DNA of 64,000 nucleotides, taken from contig NZ_CP014301.1 in assembly GCF_001562255.1 (NCBI RefSeq), forward strand, positions 5,425,501 to 5,489,500. The letters are read 5' to 3'. This DNA comes from Bosea sp. PAMC 26642 (lineage in GTDB: Bacteria > Pseudomonadota > Alphaproteobacteria > Rhizobiales > Beijerinckiaceae). Within the stretch, counting starts at the first letter, position 1; every line of letters starts with the position of its first letter. Made by a program: the position numbers and the translations under genes. Below the pieces are notes generated by a model that was not told where the DNA came from, did no database searches, and saw only the letters and a list, made by a program, of their open reading frames with translations. Shown here one piece after another: positions 8,421 through 17,811 of this stretch.

Positions 8421-9977
8421 CTAGATCACCGCCTCGATCAGGAAGGGCCCCTTTCGCGAGAGCGCATCCTTGAACAGCTTGGCGAAGTCCTCGGCAGTGG
8501 TCGCGCGTCCCGCCTCCACGCCCATGCCGCGTGCCATCGCGACCCAGTCGAGAGCCGGCTCGTCGAGATTGAGCATCAGCTTGGCGTTGCGGCCGAAATC
8601 ATTAACCCCGACCGCGCGCATTTCGCCGTGAAGAATCGCGTAGGTGCGGTTGGCGAAAATCACCGTGACGACGTCGAGGTTCTCGCGCGCCTGCGTCCAC
8701 AGCCCCTGCACCGTATACATGCCCGAGCCGTCGGCCTGCATGCCGATGACCTTGCGGTCGGGGCAGGCGACGGCGGCGCCGACACACAACGGAATGCCCT
8801 CGCCGATCGCCCCGCCCGTGAGCTGCAGATAGTCGTGCGGCGGCGCGTCGTGACACTGCTGATAGAAGACGCGGCCGGAGCTGACGGATTCGTCGCAGAT
8901 GATGCTGTTCTCCGGCAGCAGCGTCGCCACGATGGTGCAGACCTTGTCGGCGTCGAGCGTGCCCGAGGGCAGGGCGCCCGCCTCGGCCCGGGGCTGCGCG
9001 ATGAAGGCGGGCTCGGCCTTGCGCGCGCCAAGTTCGTCCGCCAGCGCCGCGATGGCAGCCGGCAGATCATCGCCGGGCCTGGCCAGCGTGGTGATCGCGC
9101 AGCCATCATGCACGAGCCGGCCGGGCTTGCCCGGATAGGCGAAGAAGCCGACCGGAATCTGCGCACCCACCAGCACGAGCAGGTCGATGTCCTTGAGCTG
9201 CTCCAGCGCCATGTCTACCGGGTAGAACACCTTCGGCAGCGCCACGCGCCCGACGCCGCGCGCGATCCGGCCGTTCGACATCTGCCCGAACATGCGGGCG
9301 CCGGTGACGGCACAGATGCGGGCCGCCATCTCCATCGGCTCTTCCCGAAGCGACAGGCCCGACATCATCAGGGCGGCCCGGTTGCCATGCTTGCGCAGGG
9401 CGGCTGCGACCTCGCGCAGCGTCGCATCCTCGACCGTTTTCAGAGCCGGAACCTTCGTCGCGACAACCTCCGCCGGCTCGACGCTGCCCCAGGCGCAATC
9501 GGCCGGCAGGATCACGGTGCTGACGCCCGGCAGCGACAGCGAAGCGGCATAGGCCTCGCCGATCGCGGGTCCGACATCCTCCGGGCTCGCGATCCGGCGC
9601 ACGAATTGCGACATCGGCCGCGCCAGGCTCTCGATGTCGCTGGTCAGCGGCGCATCGTGCTGGAGATGATAGGTCGCGTGGTCGCCGACGACATTGATCA
9701 TCGGCGTCCAGGCGCGCCTGGCATTGTGCATGTTGGCCAGCGCATTCGCCATGCCCGGCCCGCAATGCAGCAACGTCGCCGCCGGCTTGTCCGCCATACG
9801 CGCATAGCCGTCCGCCGCCCCCGTCACCACGCCCTCGAACAGCCCGAGCACGCAGCGCATCTGTGGCTTGCGGTCGAGCGCCGCGACGAAATGCATTTCC
9901 GACGTGCCGGGGTTGGCGAAGCAGACATCGACATCGTTGGCGAGAAGCGTGTCGCAGAGGCGGTCGGCGCCATTCAT
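8421..9977 (-). CDS. Thiamine-diphosphate enzyme, acetolactate synthase large-subunit-like
   Basis: 518-aa ThDP-dependent enzyme of the acetolactate synthase/benzoylformate decarboxylase class. The Pyr domain has NPGTSEMHFVAALD and the activating glutamate in LGLFEGVVTGAADGYARMAD (near residue 47); a middle domain follows; the PP domain has MQADGSGMYTVQGLWTQARE with NLDVVTVIFANR, the ThDP/Mg motif, around residue 420. It is shorter than anabolic IlvB and has no small subunit beside it, so it is probably a catabolic decarboxylase or carboligase rather than the branched-chain enzyme. Paired with the hydroxyisobutyrate dehydrogenase homologue, it could turn a 2-keto acid into an aldehyde that the partner reduces. 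This pairing is inference. Confidence 0.75.
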   Translation of the reverse strand: MNGADRLCDTLLANDVDVCFANPGTSEMHFVAALDRKPQMRCVLGLFEGVVTGAADGYARMADKPAATLLHCGPGMANALANMHNARRAWTPMINVVGDHATYHLQHDAPLTSDIESLARPMSQFVRRIASPEDVGPAIGEAYAASLSLPGVSTVILPADCAWGSVEPAEVVATKVPALKTVEDATLREVAAALRKHGNRAALMMSGLSLREEPMEMAARICAVTGARMFGQMSNGRIARGVGRVALPKVFYPVDMALEQLKDIDLLVLVGAQIPVGFFAYPGKPGRLVHDGCAITTLARPGDDLPAAIAALADELGARKAEPAFIAQPRAEAGALPSGTLDADKVCTIVATLLPENSIICDESVSSGRVFYQQCHDAPPHDYLQLTGGAIGEGIPLCVGAAVACPDRKVIGMQADGSGMYTVQGLWTQARENLDVVTVIFANRTYAILHGEMRAVGVNDFGRNAKLMLNLDEPALDWVAMARGMGVEAGRATTAEDFAKLFKDALSRKGPFLIEAVI

Positions 9978-10112
9978 TCGGGCAGTCCTTGGGAGTTGGA
10001 AAACAAAAGCGCCGCGCGCGGGCGGCGAAAGGGAAGGTCATGTTCCTCCCGCTGTCAAACGAGAGAAATTCATCGTCTCCGTTCAGAACGCTGATCCACG
10101 CCTTGACGGATT

Positions 10113-10122
10113 TGCATATGCA
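10113..10122. promoter_or_regulatory. HutC-like operator upstream of the NitT/TauT importer
   Basis: Perfect 10-bp palindrome TGCATATGCA within TTTGCATATGCATTT, about 98 bp before the ATG of the substrate-binding protein. The same core is in both operators between hutI and hutF (19077 and 19099). The region 9978-10219 is otherwise empty and separates two divergent genes. Confidence 0.55.
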
Positions 10123-10219
10123 TTTACCCTCGCTTGGAACGAAGGTTGCATCTGCGCGTCCCATGCGCTGCGACGCTCATCGCGAGCGATGCGACATCAC
10201 CCAGGGGAAGGTTTTTACC

Positions 10220-11188
10220 ATGACGGCTTTGAAGCGTTTCGCGGCATTGGCAGGCGTCGGCCTCGCCGGCATCATCGTGGCCGGCGCCGCGCAGGCGCAG
10301 ACCAAGGTCGCTATCGGGATTTCCGGCTGGACCGGCTTCGCGCCCCTGACGCTCGCCAAGGAGGCCGGCATCTTCGCCAAGAATGGCCTCGACGTGACGA
10401 TCAAGAAAATCCCGCAGAAGGACCGGCACCTCGCCATGGCGTCCGGCGACATCCAGTGTGCCGCGACCACCGTCGAGACCTGGATCGTCTGGGACGGTGC
10501 CGGCATCAAGACCAAGCAGATCTTCCAGCTCGACAAGAGCTACGGCGCCGACGGCATGGTGACGCGCAACGCCACCGCCTCGATCAAGGACCTCAAGGGC
10601 AAGACCGTCGCAGCCTCGGCGCCGGGCACCTCGCCCTATTTCGCCCTGGCCTGGTTCCTCAAGGAAAACGGCATGTCGGTGAAGGACGTGACCGTCGTCA
10701 ACATGGAGCCCGGCCCGGCGGCGCAGGCCTTCATCGCCGGCCAGAACGACGCGGCGCTGACCTACGAGCCCTATCTCTCCGCCGTGCGTGACAAGCCCGA
10801 AGCCGGCAAGATCATCGCCACAACGCTCGACTATCCGATGGTGATGGACACCTTCGGCTGCACCCCGGCCTTCCTTGCCGCCAACGACGATGCTGCAAAA
10901 GCGCTGACCAAGAGCTATTTCGAGGCTCTGGAGATGATCAAGGCCGACAAGGACAAGGCCTTCGGCATCATGGGCGCCGATGTGAAGCAGACCGGCGAGG
11001 CCTTCGGCAAATCGGCAGCCTTCCTGCGCTGGTCGGATGCGGCCGGCAACAAGACGTTCTTCTCCGGCGAGTGGCAGGCCTTCTCGGCCAAGGCCGCCGA
11101 CCTGCTCTTGGAGATCGGCCTGATCAAGTCCAAGCCGGACCTGAAGGATCTGGTCGAGACCAAATACGTGGTTGGCGCCTCCAACTGA
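10220..11188 (+). CDS. ABC transporter substrate-binding protein, NitT/TauT (SsuA/NMT1) class
   Basis: Periplasmic binding protein, 322 aa. Start ATG 10220 gives MTALKRFAALAGVGLAGIIV with a Sec signal peptide cleaved after GAAQA. The mature part has the family opening KVAIGISGWTGFAPLTLAKE, then AGIFAKNGLDVTI, LKGKTVAASAPGTSPYFALA and EPYLSAVRDKPEAGKII. Reading frames upstream of 10220 belong to the intergenic region. First gene of a three-gene importer with the permease and ATPase following. NitT/TauT importers carry nitrate, sulfonates, taurine, pyrimidines and others; the position beside hut and the HutC-like operator suggest histidine, urocanate or a related compound. Confidence 0.85.
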   Translation: MTALKRFAALAGVGLAGIIVAGAAQAQTKVAIGISGWTGFAPLTLAKEAGIFAKNGLDVTIKKIPQKDRHLAMASGDIQCAATTVETWIVWDGAGIKTKQIFQLDKSYGADGMVTRNATASIKDLKGKTVAASAPGTSPYFALAWFLKENGMSVKDVTVVNMEPGPAAQAFIAGQNDAALTYEPYLSAVRDKPEAGKIIATTLDYPMVMDTFGCTPAFLAANDDAAKALTKSYFEALEMIKADKDKAFGIMGADVKQTGEAFGKSAAFLRWSDAAGNKTFFSGEWQAFSAKAADLLLEIGLIKSKPDLKDLVETKYVVGASN

Positions 11189-11208
11189 CGCTCCCGAAAC
11201 CCACTGCC

Positions 11209-11315
11209 GTCATCCCGGACGCAGCGAAGCGGAGATCCGGGATCCATCGTAGAGCTCTGTCGCGCCCTATGATGCATCCCGGATCGGCGCTGCTGCGCAG
11301 CTTGTCCGGGATGAC
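11209..11315. repeat. Palindromic repeat, family B copy 1 (GTCATCCCGGA ends)
   Basis: Imperfect long inverted repeat with ends GTCATCCCGGAC and GTCCGGGATGAC and inner parts GAGATCCGGGATCCATC and CCTATGATGCATCCCGGATC. It lies between the binding-protein and permease genes and its right end almost touches the permease start. Related copies: 57246-57346 and 62927-63034. Confidence 0.8.
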
Positions 11316-11327
11316 GGCGCGGATGTG

Positions 11328-12107
11328 ATGACGATGAAACCCCTCCAGCCGGTCTCCGCGCCGTCGCGCGTCGCCTATGGCATCGCCTTCTTCGCGCTGT
11401 TCGTGGCGCTCTGGTCGGTCGCGACCTTCGGCGGCTATGTTCAAAAGCTGTTCCTCGCCGATCCGCTGACCATGGTCCGCGAAGGCTACAGCCTGCTCAC
11501 GCAATACGGCTTCGCTTTCGACATCGGCATGACGATCTGGCGCGTCGTCGGCGGCTTCGTGCTGGCGGTCGTCGTCGCCTTGCCGTTGGGCATTCTGATG
11601 GGCGCCTACAAGCCCATTGAGGCGTTCCTGGAGCCCTTCGTGTCGTTTGCGCGCTACCTGCCGGCCTCGGCCTTCATCCCGCTGCTGATCCTCTGGGCCG
11701 GCATCGGCGAGGCGCAGAAGCTGCTCGTCATCTTCATCGGCTCAGTCTTCCAGCTCATCCTGATGATCGCGGTGGCGGTCGGCGGGGTCCGGCGCGATCT
11801 GGTCGACGCCGCCTATACGCTGGGTGCGAGCGACACCTCCGTGGTGCGCCGCGTGCTCCTGCCCAATGCTGCGCCCGAGATCGCCGAAATCTTCCGCCTC
11901 GTGCTGGGCTGGGCCTGGACCTATGTCATCGTCGCCGAGCTGATCGGATCGTCCTCCGGCATCGGCCACATGATCACCGACAGCCAGGCGCTGCTCAACA
12001 CCGGCCAGATCATCTTTGGCATCATCGTCATCGGGCTGATCGGCCTGGTCTCGGATTTCCTCTTCAAGGCGGTCAACCAGCGCCTGTTTCCATGGGCGCA
12101 ACGATGA
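11328..12107 (+). CDS. ABC transporter permease, NitT/TauT (SsuC/TauC) class
   Basis: Inner-membrane permease with about six helices, 259 aa from ATG 11328; GTG 11325 and ATG 11334 are also possible and no clear ribosome-binding site decides between them because a repeat element lies just upstream. Features: LFLADPLTMVREGYSLLTQY, MTIWRVVGGFVLAVVVALPL, and the EAA-loop region VDAAYTLGASDTSVVRRVLL followed by PNAAPEIAEIFRLVLGWAW. It overlaps the ATPase gene by ATGA (12104-12107), so translation is coupled. Confidence 0.88.
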   Translation: MTMKPLQPVSAPSRVAYGIAFFALFVALWSVATFGGYVQKLFLADPLTMVREGYSLLTQYGFAFDIGMTIWRVVGGFVLAVVVALPLGILMGAYKPIEAFLEPFVSFARYLPASAFIPLLILWAGIGEAQKLLVIFIGSVFQLILMIAVAVGGVRRDLVDAAYTLGASDTSVVRRVLLPNAAPEIAEIFRLVLGWAWTYVIVAELIGSSSGIGHMITDSQALLNTGQIIFGIIVIGLIGLVSDFLFKAVNQRLFPWAQR

Positions 12108-12889
12108 GCAAGCTGGTCATCGAGGGCGTCGGAAAGGTCTTTCCGGCGCAAGCGCACGGCCAGCCGACGCGCGCCCTGACGCCGACGACGCTGAGCGTCG
12201 GAGACAACGACTTCATCACCATCCTCGGCCCGTCCGGCTGCGGCAAGTCCACGCTGCTGCGCATCGTCGGCGGGCTCGAGACGGCGAGCGAGGGCAGGGT
12301 CGTGCTGGACGGCGCGCCCGTCACCGGGCCGGGCGCCGATCGCGGCTTCGTCTTCCAGAGCTACACCCTCTTCCCCTGGCTGACGGTGGTCGAGAACATT
12401 GCCTTCGGCCTGCGCGAACGCGGCGTGCCCGAGCGCGAACGGCTGGAGTTAGCCCGTGACTGGGCCGGCCGCGTCGGCCTGTCGAGCTTCATCGATCATT
12501 TCCCGAAACAGCTCTCGGGCGGCATGCAGCAGCGCACCGCGATCGCCCGTGCGCTCGCCAACGACCCGAAAATCCTGCTGCTCGACGAGCCTTTCGGAGC
12601 GCTCGACAACCAGACCCGCGCCCTGATGCAGGAGATGCTGCTCGGCATATGGGAGCGCGAGCAGAAGACCGTGCTCTTCGTGACCCATGACATCGAAGAA
12701 GCGATCTTCATGGCCTCGCGCGTCGTCGTGATGAGCGCCAGGCCCGGCCGCATCAAGGCCGACATCAGGGTCGATCTGCCCCATCCGCGGCCCTACACCA
12801 TCAAGACCTCGCCGGAGTTCGTCGCGCTCAAAGAGCGCCTGGTCGAGGAGATCAGGGTCGAGGCGGTGCTGGCGGCGGAGGTGCATTGA
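12104..12889 (+). CDS. ABC transporter ATP-binding protein, NitT/TauT (SsuB/TauB) class
   Basis: Cytoplasmic ATPase of the importer, 261 aa. Walker A GPSGCGKST near residue 45, Q-loop FVFQSYTLFPWLTVVENIAF, signature LSGGMQQRTAIARAL, Walker B ILLLDEPFGALD, H-loop VLFVTHDIEEAIFMA. ATG 12104 overlaps the permease stop; an upstream ATG at 12092 is in frame but less likely. Last gene of the importer; it converges with hutD across about 80 bp with no clear terminator. Confidence 0.9.
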   Translation: MSKLVIEGVGKVFPAQAHGQPTRALTPTTLSVGDNDFITILGPSGCGKSTLLRIVGGLETASEGRVVLDGAPVTGPGADRGFVFQSYTLFPWLTVVENIAFGLRERGVPERERLELARDWAGRVGLSSFIDHFPKQLSGGMQQRTAIARALANDPKILLLDEPFGALDNQTRALMQEMLLGIWEREQKTVLFVTHDIEEAIFMASRVVVMSARPGRIKADIRVDLPHPRPYTIKTSPEFVALKERLVEEIRVEAVLAAEVH

Positions 12890-12970
12890 AGGCGGGTGGT
12901 TCGGGTCTGTCGCGAGCGCAATCTCGCCCGGCACTATGGCGTCGTCTTCGATCGAGCTCGCCCACCGCTT

Positions 12971-13555
12971 TCAGCGGCTGCCGTCGGTCCAAAGATTAGT
13001 CGCAAAGACCTCGCCATCGCCTTCGCTGGTCAGAACCGCATGGTCGGAACGCTCCAGCACGACGCTGTCGCCGGCTTCCAGGTATTCGCGCTTACGGCCT
13101 GCGACGATCATCCAGCCGGCGGAGCGGGCGACGAGCACCATGAGGTCGCCGCCCGGTTCGACATGGATCGGGCCGGGGCCGGCAAGCCGTGTCATGTCGT
13201 GCCGCCAACGACCGCGCCGCGTCATCACGTTGAGGTCGTCGATCGGCCCAGCCACGAGCCGGCCCTCGACAGCCCGGTCACCGGCGAAAGCGCAGGGCTT
13301 CGAGTTCGGGCTCAACTGCACCGTTCCGCCGTCCCCGAACGCAAGTGCGATGCCCATGCCGCTCAGCACCGCGAGCGTCCGGTCGATGCCGGGGAAGGAC
13401 GAGAACGGCCCGTCCTGCCCGACATGGGCGGTCGAGATGCGCCAGTCGAATTCGTCGAGCGACGCACCGGGAGGGTGAATGGCGATCTCGGTCGTGCTGC
13501 CGCCGCCGTTCTTCCACGGCATGGTTCGGCATTCGGAAAGCGCGATGATGCGCAT
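12971..13555 (-). CDS. hutD: HutD family protein of histidine utilisation
   Basis: Small cupin-like protein, 194 aa, found in hut operons; in Pseudomonas it is thought to limit the level of hut expression or pathway intermediates, and it has no known enzyme activity. Signature PWKNGGGSTTEIAIHPPGA at residues 13-31, FDWRISTAHVGQDGPFSSFP, then IDRTLAVLSGMGIALAFGDG. Last gene of the hutIHGUD transcript, beginning 2 bp after the hutU stop. Confidence 0.9.
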   Translation of the reverse strand: MRIIALSECRTMPWKNGGGSTTEIAIHPPGASLDEFDWRISTAHVGQDGPFSSFPGIDRTLAVLSGMGIALAFGDGGTVQLSPNSKPCAFAGDRAVEGRLVAGPIDDLNVMTRRGRWRHDMTRLAGPGPIHVEPGGDLMVLVARSAGWMIVAGRKREYLEAGDSVVLERSDHAVLTSEGDGEVFATNLWTDGSR

Positions 13556-13557
13556 GG

Positions 13558-15225
13558 TCAGCGCAGGATGCCCGGCAGCTTCAAGCCCTTTTCACGCGCG
13601 CAATCCACCGCGATTTCATAGCCCGCATCGGCATGGCGCATCACGCCGGTGGCCGGGTCGTTCCAGAGCACGCGCTCCAGGCGTTTGGCCGCCTCGGGGG
13701 TGCCGTCGGCGACGATGACGATGCCGGAATGCTGCGAATAACCCATGCCGACGCCGCCGCCATGATGCAACGAGACCCAGGTCGCGCCCGAGGCCGTGTT
13801 GAGCAGCGCGTTCAGCAGCGGCCAGTCGGAGACCGCGTCCGAGCCGTCCTTCATCGCCTCCGTCTCGCGGTTGGGCGAGGCGACGGAGCCCGAATCGAGA
13901 TGGTCGCGGCCGATCACGACGGGCGCCTTGAGTTCGCCCTTGGCCACCATTTCGTTGAAGGCCAGCCCCAGCCGGTGCCGGTCGCCGAGGCCTACCCAGC
14001 AGATCCGCGCCGGCAGACCCTGGAACTTGATGCGCTCGCGCGCCATGTCCAGCCAGTTGTGCAGATGCGCGTCGTCGGGCATCAGCTCCTTCACCTTGGC
14101 GTCGGTGCGGTAGATGTCCTCCGGATCGCCCGATAGCGCCGCCCAGCGGAACGGCCCGATGCCCCGGCAGAACAGCGGCCGGATATAGGCCGGCACGAAG
14201 CCCGGGAAGTCGAAGGCGTCCGCGACGCCCATGTCCTTGGCCATCTGGCGGATGTTGTTGCCGTAATCGAGCGTCGGCACGCCCATCCGGTGGAAATCGA
14301 GCATGGCCCGCACATGCGTTGCCATCGATTGCTTCGCTGCCTCGATGGTGCCGGCCGGGTCGCGCTCCTTGCGCTCCTCCCACTCCTGAAGCGTCCAGCC
14401 GGCTGGCAGATAGCCGTTCAGCGGGTCGTGCGCCGAGGTCTGGTCGGTGACGACATCGGGCCGGATGCCGCGACGGACCATGTCGGGAAACACGTCGGCG
14501 GCATTGCCGAGTACGCCGACGGAGACGGCCTTGCCTTTGGCGTGAGCCGCCTCGATGATCTTGAGCGCCTCGTCGACGCTGTCGGCCTTCTCGTCGAGAT
14601 AGCCGGTGCGCAGGCGAAACTCGATCGAGGAGGGCTTGCACTCGACCGCGATCATCGAGGCGCCGGCCATGGTCGCGGCCAGCGGCTGCGCGCCGCCCAT
14701 GCCGCCGAGCCCGCCGGTGAGCACCCATTTCCCCTTGAGCGAACCGCCGAAATGCTGCCGGCCGACCTCGACGAAGGTCTCGTATGTGCCCTGAACGATG
14801 CCCTGCGTGCCGATATAGATCCAGGAGCCGGCCGTCATCTGGCCGTACATCATCAGCCCGAGCTTATCGAGCTCGTGGAAATGCTCCCAGTTGGCATAGG
14901 CGGGGACGAGGTTGGAATTCGCGATCAGCACGCGCGGCGCGTCCGTATGCGTCCGGAAAATGCCGACCGGCTTGCCCGACTGCACCAGCAATGTCTCGTC
15001 GGCTTCGAGTGAGCGCAGGGACGCGCAGATCCGGTCGAAATCCTCCCAGGTCCGGGCCGCACGCCCGATGCCGCCATAGACCACGAGTTCGCCGGGCTTT
15101 TCGGCGACGTCGGGATCGAGATTGTTCATCAGCATCCGCAGCGGCGCTTCGGTCAGCCAGCTTTTTGCCGAAAGCTCCGAACCATGCGGGCTGCGGATGA
15201 CGCGGCTGTTGTCGATGCGGGTCAT
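13558..15225 (-). CDS. hutU: Urocanate hydratase (urocanase)
   Basis: Second step of histidine breakdown: urocanate to imidazolonepropionate, using tightly bound NAD as an electrophile. 555 aa, the family norm. Seen: [20 protein letters not shown] at the N-terminus, [20 protein letters not shown], the Gly-rich NAD site [20 protein letters not shown] (about 168-187), [17 protein letters not shown], and [24 protein letters not shown] [20 protein letters not shown] holding the active-site Cys region. ATGA overlap with hutG upstream; hutD follows directly. Confidence 0.97.
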   Translation of the reverse strand: MTRIDNSRVIRSPHGSELSAKSWLTEAPLRMLMNNLDPDVAEKPGELVVYGGIGRAARTWEDFDRICASLRSLEADETLLVQSGKPVGIFRTHTDAPRVLIANSNLVPAYANWEHFHELDKLGLMMYGQMTAGSWIYIGTQGIVQGTYETFVEVGRQHFGGSLKGKWVLTGGLGGMGGAQPLAATMAGASMIAVECKPSSIEFRLRTGYLDEKADSVDEALKIIEAAHAKGKAVSVGVLGNAADVFPDMVRRGIRPDVVTDQTSAHDPLNGYLPAGWTLQEWEERKERDPAGTIEAAKQSMATHVRAMLDFHRMGVPTLDYGNNIRQMAKDMGVADAFDFPGFVPAYIRPLFCRGIGPFRWAALSGDPEDIYRTDAKVKELMPDDAHLHNWLDMARERIKFQGLPARICWVGLGDRHRLGLAFNEMVAKGELKAPVVIGRDHLDSGSVASPNRETEAMKDGSDAVSDWPLLNALLNTASGATWVSLHHGGGVGMGYSQHSGIVIVADGTPEAAKRLERVLWNDPATGVMRHADAGYEIAVDCAREKGLKLPGILR

Positions 15226-16028
15226 GACGGGCTCCGGTCGAGCGTGGCGGCCGCGTTCAGCGCAGCCTTGATGATAAGAGAGAGGGCGCCTTGCAGCGTC
15301 GCGGCCTTGGCCCCGTCGAAATTCCAGGGCGGTGCTTCAGCGGTCAGGTAGGCCGACAGCGCGATCTCCATCTGGATCGCGTGGACGCCATCCTGCGGGA
15401 GGCCGTAATGCCGCGTGATCCAGCCGCCCTTGAAGCGGCCGTTGACGACCTGCGTGACGGATTGGCCGGCCATCGCAGCGACGGCGGCGGCCTCGACTGC
15501 CGGCGCGCAACTGGCACCCGAATTGGTGCCAAGATTGAGCGTCGGCAGCGTGCCGGGAAACAGGCGCGGGATGACCGATTTGATCGAATGGCAATCCCAG
15601 AGCAGGCACCAGCCATGGGCCGCCCTCACCCGCGCGATCTCGGCTTCGAGCGCGTCGTGATAGGGTTGAAAATAGGCCTCGCGCCGCCGTGCGATTTCCC
15701 CGGTGTCCGGCGTTGTCGCCCAGATCGCCTCGCCGTCGAAGGTCGTGGTCGGCACGAGTTCGGTCGTCGCCTGTCCCGGATAGAGCGAGACGCCGGACGG
15801 GTCGCGGTTGAGGTCGATGACATAGCGCGAGAGTTGCGCCTCGACGATCGTCGGCTCGAAGCGTTCGGCAAAAGCATAGAGCTGGCGCATATGCCAGTCG
15901 GTGTCGGGAACGGCGCGGCCGGTCTCGTTCAGCGCGGCATGCACCTCCGCCGGCAGGCCGGTGCCGGGATGCGGCATGGAGAGGATCAGCGGGGAGGTGC
16001 CGCTTGTGATGGTGACGATGTCGGTCAT
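15222..16028 (-). CDS. hutG: N-formylglutamate amidohydrolase (deformylase)
   Basis: Last step of the five-enzyme histidine route: N-formylglutamate to glutamate and formate. 268 aa from ATG 16028 ([20 protein letters not shown]). The open frame continues 60 residues upstream, but that part translates a palindromic repeat and is not protein. FGase-family motifs: [87 protein letters not shown]. This fold is unrelated to arginase-like formimidoylglutamase, and the hutF gene in the same locus supplies the matching substrate. The stop overlaps the hutU start. Confidence 0.94.
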   Translation of the reverse strand: MTDIVTITSGTSPLILSMPHPGTGLPAEVHAALNETGRAVPDTDWHMRQLYAFAERFEPTIVEAQLSRYVIDLNRDPSGVSLYPGQATTELVPTTTFDGEAIWATTPDTGEIARRREAYFQPYHDALEAEIARVRAAHGWCLLWDCHSIKSVIPRLFPGTLPTLNLGTNSGASCAPAVEAAAVAAMAGQSVTQVVNGRFKGGWITRHYGLPQDGVHAIQMEIALSAYLTAEAPPWNFDGAKAATLQGALSLIIKAALNAAATLDRSPS

Positions 16029-16049
16029 AGGCCCCGTACTCCAGTGCGC

Positions 16050-16255
16050 CTTCCCTTCTCCCCTTGCGGGAGAAGGTGGCGCGAAGCGCCGGATGAGGGG
16101 TGGTCGAATCCCGTCCAATTTTTCACGGTTATGAGGATCGACAGGGCAGCCCGACCCCTCACCCCAGCCCTCTCCCGCACCAAAGTCGGCCGTTGCCGAC
16201 TTTGGCAATGGAATAGTCCCAACTCGGGCAAGCCCGAGTTGGGTGGGAGAGGGCG
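16050..16255. repeat. Composite palindromic repeat between hutH and hutG (family C, copy 1)
   Basis: About 200 bp of stacked palindromes: a CCTTCTCCC...GGGAGAAGG hairpin (16053-16076), a perfect 10-bp stem CAAAGTCGGC/GCCGACTTTG (16181-16204) and a perfect 12-bp stem CCCAACTCGGGC/GCCCGAGTTGGG with a 2-nt loop (16218-16243). It lies inside the hutIHGUD transcript and could affect stability or coupling of the hutIH and hutGUD segments. A shorter relative is at 54033-54164. Confidence 0.75.
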
Positions 16256-16275
16256 CGCGTCGTGGTTCGCGCGCC

Positions 16276-17811
16276 TCATTGTCCCAACTCCGTAAAGCAA
16301 TCCAGCTCCGCCGCCGTCCCGATTGCCCCTGACAGCACCAGCTCCGTCGCCGCAGCCAGATCGGGCGCGAGGTAGCGGTCCTCCGTCAGCGGCGCGATCT
16401 TGCCACGCAGCAGCGCCAGCACCGGCTCCAGCCGGGGACTCGTCTTCATCGGCCGGTGATGCTCGATCGCCTCGGCTGCAGCCATCAGCTCGACGCCGAT
16501 GATGCTCGCGGCATTGGCCGCCATGTCGAGCAGGCGATAGGCGCCATGCGTCGCCATCGAGACATGGTCTTCCTGATTGGCCGAGGTTGGGATGGTATCG
16601 ACTGATGCAGGGTGAGCCTTCTGCTTGTTCTCTGACGCCAGCGCGGCCGCCGTCACCTGCGCGATCATGAAGCCCGAGTTCAGCCCTGCATCGCGTGCCA
16701 GGAAGGGCGGCAGGCCGCTCATCACCGGATCCACCAGCAGCGCGATCCTGCGCTCGGAAAGGTTGCCGATCTCGCACAGTCCCATGGCCAGGATGTCGGC
16801 CGCGAAGGCGACCGGCTCGGCATGGAAATTCCCGCCCGAGACGACCTCGCCTGGTCCCAGCACCAGGGGGTTGTCGGTGACGGCATTGGCCTCGATCGCG
16901 AGCGTCGCTGCGACATTGGCCAGCAGGTCGCGCACCGCGCCCATCACCTGCGGCTGGCAGCGCAGCGAATACGGGTCCTGCACCTTGCTGTCGCCGAAGC
17001 GGTGGCTGTCACGGATTTCGCTGCCGGCGATAAGTTCTAGCAGGATGGCGGCGACGCGAATCTGGCCGGGCTGGCCGCGAAGCTGCTGGATGCGCGGATC
17101 GAACGGAGTGTCGGAGCCCTTGAGCGCGTCGACCGACAGGGCCCCGGCGACGAGCGCGGCGTCGAAGACACGGGCCATGGCATTGAGTCCGGCGAGCGCG
17201 ATCGACGTCGAGACCTGCGTGCCGTTGATCAGCGCGAGCCCTTCCTTGGGACCCAGCGCGAGCGGCGCCTGGCCGATCCTCGAGAGAGCCTCTGCTGCCG
17301 GCAGCAACTCGCCCTTCAACCTGATCTCGCCGACGCCCATCAGCGCGGCGGTGAGATGGGCCAGCGGCGCGAGATCGCCCGAGGCGCCGACGGAGCCCTT
17401 GGCCGGCACGGCCGGCAGCGCATCGGCCGCGAGCGCGCCGAGCAGCGCCTCGACCACGACCGGCCGCACACCCGAGGCGCCGCGCGCCAGGCTCGCAGCC
17501 TTCATGGCGAGGATCAGCCGCACCACGTTGTCGGGCAGGGCAGCGCCGGTCCCGACTGCGTGGGACAGGATCAGGTTGCGCTGGAGCGTCGCGAGGTCGG
17601 CGTCGGCGATGCGGACGCTGGCCAGCTTGCCGAAGCCGGTGTTGACGCCATAGGTCACGGTTCCCGCGGCGACGATGTCGTCGACGATCCGCTGTGCCGC
17701 GGCGGTGGCTGCCACGCTGTCGCCGGAGAGTGCCACGGACGCTCCGTCGAGCACGTCGCGCCACAGCGTCAGTGCGGCATGGCCGGGAGAAAGCAGGAGA
17801 GGTGCGGTCAT
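16276..17811 (-). CDS. hutH: Histidine ammonia-lyase
   Basis: First step: histidine to urocanate and ammonia. 511 aa, normal length. The self-formed MIO prosthetic group comes from Ala143-Ser144-Gly145 in [16 protein letters not shown]. Other family motifs: [67 protein letters not shown], and [20 protein letters not shown]. It overlaps the hutI stop by ATGA, so hutI and hutH are translationally coupled. hutG follows after a repeat-filled gap of about 250 bp on the same strand. Confidence 0.98.
   Translation of the reverse strand: MTAPLLLSPGHAALTLWRDVLDGASVALSGDSVAATAAAQRIVDDIVAAGTVTYGVNTGFGKLASVRIADADLATLQRNLILSHAVGTGAALPDNVVRLILAMKAASLARGASGVRPVVVEALLGALAADALPAVPAKGSVGASGDLAPLAHLTAALMGVGEIRLKGELLPAAEALSRIGQAPLALGPKEGLALINGTQVSTSIALAGLNAMARVFDAALVAGALSVDALKGSDTPFDPRIQQLRGQPGQIRVAAILLELIAGSEIRDSHRFGDSKVQDPYSLRCQPQVMGAVRDLLANVAATLAIEANAVTDNPLVLGPGEVVSGGNFHAEPVAFAADILAMGLCEIGNLSERRIALLVDPVMSGLPPFLARDAGLNSGFMIAQVTAAALASENKQKAHPASVDTIPTSANQEDHVSMATHGAYRLLDMAANAASIIGVELMAAAEAIEHHRPMKTSPRLEPVLALLRGKIAPLTEDRYLAPDLAAATELVLSGAIGTAAELDCFTELGQ

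Noticed and set aside
15887-15894. A fourth GCATATGC core as HutC site
   Set aside because: It lies inside hutG coding sequence, its flanks do not extend the palindrome, and the match is only eight bases, expected by chance.
15222-16028. hutG as formimidoylglutamase of the arginase family
   Set aside because: The sequence has no arginase-like metal motifs, matches the N-formylglutamate amidohydrolase family, and hutF is present to make its substrate.
16029-16208. N-terminal extension of hutG by 60 residues
   Set aside because: The extra sequence is translated from the palindromic repeat; the family starts at [10 protein letters not shown].
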